This document shows, piece by piece, positions 17,967 to 24,653 of a stretch of DNA of 64,000 nt. Position 1 is the first letter of the stretch; the number at the start of each line of letters is the position of its first letter. Source of the stretch: Nocardia sp. NBC_01327 (GTDB lineage: Bacteria > Actinomycetota > Actinomycetes > Mycobacteriales > Mycobacteriaceae). The stretch covers positions 4,712,001 through 4,776,000 of the forward strand of contig NZ_CP108383.1 of NCBI RefSeq assembly GCF_035958815.1. The letters run 5' to 3'. The translations under genes were made by a program, and so were the position numbers. The notes below the pieces were generated by a model. That model ran no database searches. It was not told where the DNA came from and was given only the letters and a program-made list of their open reading frames with translations.

Positions 17967-19016
17967 ATGGCGGAACTTCGAGTGGCAGTGGTGGGATACG
18001 GGCTGGCCGGAGCAGTGTTCCATGCACCACTGATCGCCGCCGAACCACGCACGCGCTTGGACGTGGTAGTCACCTCGTCGGCCGAACGCGCCGAACAGGC
18101 ACGCCGGGAACATCCAGGGGTACGGGTCCTCGCCTCAGCCGAGCAGCTCTTCGCCGATCCCTCGGGAATCGATCTGGTCGTTATCGCGACACCCAACCGC
18201 AGCCACGCCTCGCTCGCACTGGCGGCTATCGAGGCCGGAATCCCGGTCGTGGTGGACAAACCGTTCACCGTCACCTCCGCCGAGGCCGAGCAGGTCATCG
18301 CCGCAGCCAACCGGCGTGGGGTGGCGTTGTCGGTGTTCCAGAACCGGCGGTGGGACGGCGACTTCCGCACCGTCCAAACCTTGATCGCGAACGGCCGCTT
18401 GGGAAAGGTACGACGGTTCGAGTCGCGGATCGAGCGGTGGCGGCCAGTGGGCAAAGGCGGCTGGCGCGAGCTCGGTGCAGCCGCCGACGGCGCCGGATGC
18501 CTCTACGACCTCGGCAGCCACCTCGTCGACCAGGCGCTGACCCTGTTCGGACCGGTCACCGATGTCTACTGCGAACTCGACCGCCGACGTGCAGGAGTGC
18601 AGGCCGATGACGACGCGTTCCTTGCCCTCACCCACACCGGAGGTGTCCGGTCTCATTTGTGGATGAGTGCAGTATCAGCACAGATCGGTCCCCGGTTCCG
18701 TGTTCTGGGATCCGAAGGCGCTTTTGTCCTACACGGAACTGATCCACAAGAAGCCGCTCTGCGCGCTGGCCGACGCCCCAATGGCGGACATCGCTGGGGT
18801 GCGGTCGAACCCGACTGTTGGGGCCGATTGGGGACCGACGGCGATAGCGATCGGATTCCCACCGAGCCTGGCGATTACCCCGCGTTCTATCGCGCGATGG
18901 CCGCCGCCCTAGACGATGGCACGCCAGTTCCCGTCGATCCTCACGACGCGCTCGAAACACTCAGGGTTCTGGAGCAGGGATTCAGGGCCGCCGATCGAAC
19001 CGTAACCGGGCAGTGA
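17967..19016 (+). CDS. Gfo/Idh/MocA-family oxidoreductase
   Basis: A 349-residue protein. The start is ATG 17967 behind AGGGGAG; the frame is open far upstream, but that part overlaps the phosphatase gene. The N-terminal Rossmann fold has VVGYGLAGAVFHAPLI (GxGxxG) and the family's (E/D)KP motif as VVVDKPFT; the C-terminal domain has LYDLGSHLVDQALTLFGP. The family oxidises or reduces sugars, inositols and related compounds with NAD(P). It is last of the plus-strand trio. Together with the phosphatase it suggests sugar or cyclitol metabolism. The exact substrate is unknown. Confidence 0.88.
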   Translation: MAELRVAVVGYGLAGAVFHAPLIAAEPRTRLDVVVTSSAERAEQARREHPGVRVLASAEQLFADPSGIDLVVIATPNRSHASLALAAIEAGIPVVVDKPFTVTSAEAEQVIAAANRRGVALSVFQNRRWDGDFRTVQTLIANGRLGKVRRFESRIERWRPVGKGGWRELGAAADGAGCLYDLGSHLVDQALTLFGPVTDVYCELDRRRAGVQADDDAFLALTHTGGVRSHLWMSAVSAQIGPRFRVLGSEGAFVLHGTDPQEAALRAGRRPNGGHRWGAVEPDCWGRLGTDGDSDRIPTEPGDYPAFYRAMAAALDDGTPVPVDPHDALETLRVLEQGFRAADRTVTGQ

Positions 19017-19615
19017 AAGCGGCTGACACGCCTCGGTAAGGCATAGCCAGCTGTACCTGCCCGGCTGGCTCTAGTCCGCTCAAGTGCGCGCTCATGCCGA
19101 ATGCAGTACGTGCCGGGCGCCCCACCGTTGATCGGTGAATCCTGGTGGCACCGCGGGCCGCCCCCATACCGCGCTGACCGAAGCGGCCATCGCGGCGCCT
19201 TGGAAGGTCAACCGGCAGCATCCATCTGGCGCGGTGGGATTGCACCACTCACCCCGACAGGTCAGTTTTCGTTGGAACCTGCCACAGACGGCATTCGGTG
19301 GCTGGCGTGGATCACCTGTCGCAGTGAGGTTTCGCCGGTTTTCCAACGACCCGCCGGTACCGGAGGACACGCCGTAAGGAGGTTCCAGCAATTCGCTCCG
19401 GGGGAATAATTAGCACGATCAGGCGTGGCGGCGTTCATGATCGGCGCGAGCGCGCGCCGGTAGAGTGGCCGACGGTTCCGGGACGGGTGTGGCCGTGTCC
19501 GGGGCTTGATCAGGGCGAGAAGTCCCGTCTGCCAGGCACTTCGCGGTGGCCGGTGGGCGGGACTTTTCCCTGGGGCGTCGGTGTGCCGTGACTCTTCGAG
19601 GTAAAGGGGCAGGGT
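19017..19615. other. Intergenic region with one doubtful small frame
   Basis: About 600 bases. A GTG frame at 19135-19377 would encode 80 residues (MNPGGTAGRPHTALTEA and onward). It has no good ribosome binding site and overlaps other open frames, so I do not call it, though the composition is not impossible. Nothing else stands out. Confidence 0.4.
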
Positions 19616-19810
19616 GTGGACGAGTCACTCAGCGCGGAGAATCTGCGCGCCCTGCGGGAGTTGCTGGCACAGGTAATTGCCCGCTACGGCAGCCTCGATG
19701 CCTTCTTCGCGCAGATCTACCGGCTGCTCGATTACCCCACGACCGAACTACCGGCCCTGCACGCGGATCCGGTCGCCGGTGGGCGGCATCGGCTCCGTGA
19801 TGCGTGCTGA
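19616..19810 (+). CDS. Small hypothetical protein
   Basis: A 64-residue acidic, helical protein (SAENLRALRELLAQVIARYG, then LDAFFAQIYRLLDY) starting at GTG 19616 behind AAAGGGGCAGG. It has no known motif. It is isolated between two intergenic stretches. Composition and ribosome binding site favour a real gene. Confidence 0.45.
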   Translation: MDESLSAENLRALRELLAQVIARYGSLDAFFAQIYRLLDYPTTELPALHADPVAGGRHRLRDAC

Positions 19811-20099
19811 ACCGACAATCACCGGCCCCGCCGATGCCGTGTCCTGGGTGCGAACTATGGTGCGCGACAGGTCATCTCGGCACCGGAACAGGTGAGGGTG
19901 CGGGCACCCCGGACCACGGAAGGCGCCAGTTGGAGCACGTTGCGCGGTGGGGTTGGCCGCGCACTACAGCCCCGTGACCGGAGTGCCCACCATTATCGTA
20001 GTGAGAACCCTGTAGGGACACGGGAAAACCCGCACGCCCTGTCCGGTACTTCCCCTACCCACCACGGGCCGGGGCGGTGCCCGTTTCGTCTGTTCCGGT

Positions 20100-20155
20100 G
20101 TGGCCGGTCGGCCTAAGATCAGAGATACCGAGAACGCCGGAGGCCGACCGGCCAC
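20100..20155. promoter_or_regulatory. 15-bp stem hairpin upstream of the STAS gene
   Basis: GTGGCCGGTCGGCCT (20100-20114) pairs perfectly with AGGCCGACCGGCCAC (20141-20155) across a 26-base loop. It ends 53 bases before the STAS start codon, so it may be a leader structure, an operator or a terminator of upstream transcription. The loop contains no clear promoter. Confidence 0.45.
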
Positions 20156-20208
20156 CAGGAGCGTTCCCTGCCCGAGTCGCTGTTCGGAGTCGATAAGGGG
20201 TGTGTGTC

Positions 20209-20559
20209 GTGCAAGACAGTCATGACTTGTGGGTACTGAGCTCAGCAGGGTCGCCGTTGTGGATGAGCGCCGAACGGATCGGTGAGCAGGTCACCGTCCA
20301 GGTCGGTGGGGATGTGGACCTTTTCACCGCGACCGAACTCGATACCGTCCTGGCCCAGGTCCAGACCTGGGTGGTGCCCGGCGGGGGGCTGCGGGTGGAC
20401 CTGGCCCAGGTGCAGTTCCTGAGCGTGGCCGGGATGAACGCCCTCAATACCGCGTCGGGCCGCTGCCGCGCACACGAGATCGCGTTCTCGGTGATCGGTG
20501 CCAGCGCGGACATCAACCGCCACATCGCCCTCGCCGGCCTGCGTCACTGCCTGACCTGA
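20209..20559 (+). CDS. STAS-domain protein (anti-sigma factor antagonist type)
   Basis: A 116-residue single-domain protein. GTG 20209 follows AAGGGG by eight bases; 20200 is an alternative. The STAS fold is visible in VTVQVGGDVDLFTATELDTV and RVDLAQVQFLSVAGMNALN. In classical antagonists of the SpoIIAA/RsbV type the loop reads DSSG with a phosphorylated Ser; here it is SVAG, so the usual phosphosite appears altered. No anti-sigma kinase or sigma factor gene lies nearby. Confidence 0.8.
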   Translation: MQDSHDLWVLSSAGSPLWMSAERIGEQVTVQVGGDVDLFTATELDTVLAQVQTWVVPGGGLRVDLAQVQFLSVAGMNALNTASGRCRAHEIAFSVIGASADINRHIALAGLRHCLT

Positions 20560-20966
20560 CTCGGTCGGAGCATGTCGACCCAACGACGTCGGCGGATCAG
20601 GTCGCGGCCGCCGGATTCGTGTCCTGGACCTGCCCCGGCCATGATGACCTCGATCGCGTCGATCTGACCCTGCAGCACCCCGGCCCGCTCTTGCGTGGAC
20701 CCGCGACCGGCGAGGCGTTGATGGGCAATGCTGAGCGGCCACGCCGATTCGATCGGACCGTTCTGAGCGGGCGCCGAGGTTCTTGTTCGCCCGTTCGGTC
20801 GCCTGTCCGGCGGGGTGAGGAATGAGGGTAACCCCGCCGGACAGACACGTACCCGGACTGCAGACCGGGAATGGTTTGCGAGACCGGTAGTAGTTCGACG
20901 CAGGGGATGTGGGCGGATGGGATTGCCTGCTTGCCAGAATCTGGCCGCCCGCTCGGAGGTTGCCCC
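20560..20966. other. Intergenic region, no gene seen
   Basis: About 400 bases between the STAS gene and a convergent small gene. A plus-strand frame around 20619-20825 has fairly coding-like third positions but no ribosome binding site, so it is left uncalled. No clear terminator. Confidence 0.4.
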
Positions 20967-21320
20967 TCAGTCGAGGGATCCCTCCTGGTGCACACCCGGC
21001 TCGCTCCTGGCCTCGGCGACGAGGCGGTGTAGTTGTTCGGCCAGGTAATCGGCCTCGGCGGGGGTGAGCAGCAGCAGGGTGTCGTTCCCGTCTTGGAGCT
21101 CGATGGCGTAGGAGCCCGGCTCCCCGGCCACGGTGTCGGTCCGGTTCAGGGAGGTCGTGAGCGACTTGAGACCGAAGATGCTCAGCGTGCGGACAGATTT
21201 CAGTCCCACATGGATCTGGCCCAGATCTGGATGATCGTCACCTTGGTCGAAATGGTCGGCGCACCAGAGGGGACAGTGTCGTACCGAATCGGCAAGGACA
21301 TCGCTCATGCCAGCGAGCAT
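20967..21320 (-). CDS. DUF6907 domain protein
   Basis: A 117-residue protein with the CPLWCADH motif near residue 16 and a following His region (DDHPDLGQIHVGL), as in DUF6907, a small actinobacterial family with a possible metal site and no known function. The C-terminal half (ETTPAE-like LLTPAEADYLAEQLHRLV) is a helix often seen in this family. ATG 21308 is an alternative start. The gene stands alone, 60 bases upstream of the P450 stop. Confidence 0.65.
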   Translation of the reverse strand: MLAGMSDVLADSVRHCPLWCADHFDQGDDHPDLGQIHVGLKSVRTLSIFGLKSLTTSLNRTDTVAGEPGSYAIELQDGNDTLLLLTPAEADYLAEQLHRLVAEARSEPGVHQEGSLD

Positions 21321-21379
21321 AAACGCACCACAGGACCGCCTCCTTCACCGCTTCGTCGAGCTTCTCCGGCATTGCGGAT

Positions 21380-22843
21380 CTACGGTGTCTTCGGCGCCGC
21401 CATAGTTCGGCGGGCCGCCACTCTCATGTGTAGATTGCGCGGTCGCAATGTAAGAGCCTTGGCTGGTTGGATCTGTTTTCCCGGGATATGTCGTAGTTCC
21501 CAGTGTGCGGTGATCGTAGCTAGGGCAAGAACAGCTTCGGTGAGGGCGAAATTGTCGCCGATACATTTGCGAGCGTACCGCCCGAAAGGAATATATGCTC
21601 CGGGCGTGGTGACAGCGCGTTCGGAGCTCCACCGGTCGGGGTCGAAACGCTCGGGAGCGTCATATAGATCTGCGCGATGGTGGATCAGGTACGAACTGTA
21701 GACGACTGTGGTTCCGGGTGGGAGTGCATATTCACCGAGTCGGGTGTCGGCCGCGACTGTGCGAGTGAAGAGCCACCCTGCCGGATACAGTCGCAGCGTT
21801 TCGGTGATGATGTTTCTGGTCAGCTCGAGCTTGGGCACATCAACGAAATGGGCGGCGCCGCCTGCGAGTACACGGTCGACTTCGATGTGAAGGCGCTCTT
21901 CGATGTCGGGGTGCAGAGCCAAGAGGTGCAGTGCCCATCCGAGGACTGCGGCAGTGGTCTCCGAACCTGCCATGAAGAAAGTTACCGCCTGGTCGGAGAT
22001 TTCGGCATCGTTGAGGCACTTGCCCTCCTCTAGGGCATCCGTTTCTGCTGCGTTGTCGTGGGCGGAAAGCAGGGTTGCCAGTAGATCGTCGTAGTTGTTT
22101 TCGGCTGTGCGGCGATCGGTGATGATCGCGGCGAGTGTCGCGCGCAGGCGCGTGTTGGCTTTGCGGTACCGCCGGTTACCGGGTATTGGTAGTCGCCGGA
22201 GTGCTGATGGTGTCGCCAGTTGCGAGTAGAGGCCGTTGAAGAGTGTCGTTACGTCACTCATCGCAATGCGCACTGCGGCCGGGGGCAGCGCGTCGGAGAA
22301 CATCGCCGCCATGATCGTTCTGATCGTGAGTTCCAGCATCTGTGACGGCACGTCGAGGATTTGACCATGTCTCCAGCTGCTGGTCATGGTTTCGATCTCG
22401 TCGACGATCGTTGGCGTGAAGGCAGCGATGCGACCTTGGTTGAATCCGGGTTGAATCAGGCGGCGCTGTCGGCGGTGCAGGCTGTGCGGGCAACTGCCGA
22501 GCCCTGTCCCGATGACCTTACGGAGGACATCGAATACAGGCCCGCCCTTGTCGAACGTGCGATCGTCATGCAGAACCTGACGGGTCAGCTCAGGGTCACA
22601 CACGACGACCACATCGAGTGGACCGAGGCTGACCCGAACCAGTTTGTCGTCGGAGGTTGCGAGCGCGGCCACGAACGACCATGGATCGTGAAGCACCGAT
22701 AGGGTGTGACCGATCAGTGGCATCGCGCCGGGGGCACGGGGAATAGTGTTGGGCTTCTTGGTGATTCCCTCGGAAGTCGAGTTGGATCGTGCGGAGAGAA
22801 AGGGTGAGTGCGGCCTCGTGGCCTTGCGTGGAGTACGCGACAT
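21380..22843 (-). CDS. Cytochrome P450 beside a terpene synthase
   Basis: A 487-residue P450. The start is ATG 22843, five bases after AAGGAG; a frame to 22903 lacks a site. Motifs: oxygen-binding helix FFMAGSETTAAVLGW, ExxR in ITETLRLYP, FDPDRW, and the heme-binding PFGRYARKCIGDNF with Cys427 as iron ligand. The layout resembles class II-like terpene oxidases such as the CYP170 family, which also sits beside a sesquiterpene synthase (known from albaflavenone biosynthesis). It starts 87 bases after the synthase stop on the same strand, so it probably oxidises that enzyme's hydrocarbon product. Ferredoxin and reductase partners are not in the window. Confidence 0.92.
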   Translation of the reverse strand: MSRTPRKATRPHSPFLSARSNSTSEGITKKPNTIPRAPGAMPLIGHTLSVLHDPWSFVAALATSDDKLVRVSLGPLDVVVVCDPELTRQVLHDDRTFDKGGPVFDVLRKVIGTGLGSCPHSLHRRQRRLIQPGFNQGRIAAFTPTIVDEIETMTSSWRHGQILDVPSQMLELTIRTIMAAMFSDALPPAAVRIAMSDVTTLFNGLYSQLATPSALRRLPIPGNRRYRKANTRLRATLAAIITDRRTAENNYDDLLATLLSAHDNAAETDALEEGKCLNDAEISDQAVTFFMAGSETTAAVLGWALHLLALHPDIEERLHIEVDRVLAGGAAHFVDVPKLELTRNIITETLRLYPAGWLFTRTVAADTRLGEYALPPGTTVVYSSYLIHHRADLYDAPERFDPDRWSSERAVTTPGAYIPFGRYARKCIGDNFALTEAVLALATITAHWELRHIPGKQIQPAKALTLRPRNLHMRVAARRTMAAPKTP

Positions 22844-22930
22844 GGGAGCTCCTTGCCTGGATTGGATGTTCGAGCTACCGAGGTTCGAGATCGGCATGTT
22901 CACGGCGCTGCGGAATCCGGATCAATAGAA

Positions 22931-23869
22931 CTACTGGGCGTAACGGCCGGTGCACAGTCCCCAATCGGCATAACCACGGACGAGATGGCGCAGCCCTTCG
23001 GTAAATCGGCCTGTATCGTCGGTTTCGGAGTAGGAAAGATGAAGGGCTCGGCACAATTCCGGTATTTCTTCCTCGATACGGATGAATTCTCGCGCCCAGG
23101 CGTTGACGGTATCCACGACGGAGCTCAGCGCTAGATCCCGTGACCACCCGTGTTCGTGTTGCCGAGATATCACCAAGTTGTGTATGTCACCGAACTTCTC
23201 TTCCTTTTCGAGGGATTGAATGTCGTTCATCGTGTCGACCATATCGGTGACCAGAATAGTCAGCTGCTGTATGCAAGGCGCACCCAATATTCTGTTCTGA
23301 AGCTCGAAATGTCCTGCCCGCTCGATAAAGCAAATACTCGGGCCCATGTATCCGGCGTTGCGGCGGACTGCGAAAAAGTCGGCTCCGACAGCCAGGATGT
23401 GGCCGTTTCGGTTGCGTGCTTCCTCGATATGGGACTGTAGGTACGCGCTCCACGCCGTACGGCAACGGTTTATCCAGGCGGGAGACATCCCGCGGACGAT
23501 CCGCCACCACACGTCAGCCCAAATCATGCTGAGCGGATGCTGCGGCAGTATTGGCCTTTCCATAACGGTCGTGAGCTCTGTAATGAGGTTGTGTACTCCT
23601 GCGATTTCGGTGATGGTATCGATCCGATCATCGAGAGCGGTCGCGAATGTAACAGCGTCCAGAATGAGATCCAGATCCGCCGCAGCGGCATCGGGGTGCC
23701 AACCGGCAATGAGCAGTGCTAAATCACACGCCTCCCAAGCTTGGGCCGCCGACTCGGTCGCGGCCAGGCCATGTCCGCGTGCCCAAGAGAAATTGTCCCG
23801 ACGCGCGCGATCAATATCGCGGTGCGTTCTCGATGGAATGGGGATATCGAACTGAATGTCCTGGGGCAT
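22931..23869 (-). CDS. Class I terpene synthase (sesquiterpene type)
   Basis: A 312-residue protein; ATG 23869 is preferred because AAGGA lies eight bases upstream (23893 is an alternative). The first metal motif is LDDRID (D80-D84), the second is NDIQSLEKE (N215, S219, E223), the NSE triad. Also present are a WxxR-like helix and the C-terminal RY pair (GRYAQ). Length and motifs fit bacterial sesquiterpene cyclases acting on farnesyl diphosphate. The product cannot be read from sequence. It is upstream of the P450 in a two-gene unit. Confidence 0.92.
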   Translation of the reverse strand: MPQDIQFDIPIPSRTHRDIDRARRDNFSWARGHGLAATESAAQAWEACDLALLIAGWHPDAAAADLDLILDAVTFATALDDRIDTITEIAGVHNLITELTTVMERPILPQHPLSMIWADVWWRIVRGMSPAWINRCRTAWSAYLQSHIEEARNRNGHILAVGADFFAVRRNAGYMGPSICFIERAGHFELQNRILGAPCIQQLTILVTDMVDTMNDIQSLEKEEKFGDIHNLVISRQHEHGWSRDLALSSVVDTVNAWAREFIRIEEEIPELCRALHLSYSETDDTGRFTEGLRHLVRGYADWGLCTGRYAQ

Positions 23870-24008
23870 TTCCGCGGTCCTTCGTGCAGTCATGGTTCAC
23901 GGCGCCGACGCCGCGGGGACCGTTCGGGCAGTTGAGTATTTGGAACGATGACGAACAGTGCAGGTGGTGCCGATTGAGCCGCCGAGACGCTGTCGCCCGC
24001 GTGTCGGT

Positions 24009-24539
24009 TCAGAGGGGATGGGCGAGTGTCAGGACGACGGTGCCGTTGGAGCTGGTGACGCCTTGATCGGTGGCGCATTGGACCAAGTCCAGAGCGGGGT
24101 AGACCGCTGTCTGGTTGACCGTGTAGCCCAGGAACTGCCCGGCGGTGACGGTGCCGACGGTGGTGGCGATCGTTTGCCCGACCGGGCGTGTGACCGCGAT
24201 GGTCGCGGTGACGGTGCTGGGCGGTCCGCTGTTCCAGGTGATGGTTGTCGTGCCGGTCGTTACCGGCGGGGTTAGGAGGCAGCCCGCCTGCACCGTGTAG
24301 TGGAAGCCGAAGTCCGAACCGGTCACAGCGCCGCCGCCCAGGCAGGAATAAGAGCCGTCGGCGGTGATCAACGTCGGCCCCGCAGTCAGCTTCAGACCGG
24401 GGTCGTAGGTTTGATGCCCGGTACCAGAGCAGGAGATCAGGAGCGGATCATCGGCATGGGCAGCCGGCGCCAGCATTGTTATGCCGAGAGTGAGCGCAGC
24501 TGCGGCCGTCAGAGCGAACACGCCACGGAACGTGTACAT
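24009..24539 (-). CDS. Secreted protein of unknown function
   Basis: A 176-residue protein. ATG 24539 has GAGGAG nine bases upstream, better than the frame start at 24563. The N-terminus is a Sec signal peptide (FALTAAAALTLGITMLAP, cleavage near AHADD). The mature part has four Cys, is rich in Thr, Gly and Ser, and looks all-beta (TTGTTTITWNSG, TVTATIAVTRPVGQT). It lies between the terpene pair and the adenylation-reductase gene on the same strand, with gaps over 100 bases either side, so it is probably independent. Confidence 0.7.
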   Translation of the reverse strand: MYTFRGVFALTAAAALTLGITMLAPAAHADDPLLISCSGTGHQTYDPGLKLTAGPTLITADGSYSCLGGGAVTGSDFGFHYTVQAGCLLTPPVTTGTTTITWNSGPPSTVTATIAVTRPVGQTIATTVGTVTAGQFLGYTVNQTAVYPALDLVQCATDQGVTSSNGTVVLTLAHPL

Positions 24540-24653
24540 AATATTTTCTCCTCGTAGTCTCAATATTCAATGGTGTAAATAGCATCGATGCTGTTGCGCC
24601 GGCGGGGTACGCGGTCAGGTTTGCGGATGGGTGCTCGTCGGAACGGCGGGGTA

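Noticed and set aside
19135..19377. 80-residue frame in the 19.0-19.6 kb gap
   Set aside because: No ribosome binding site and competing frames on both strands.
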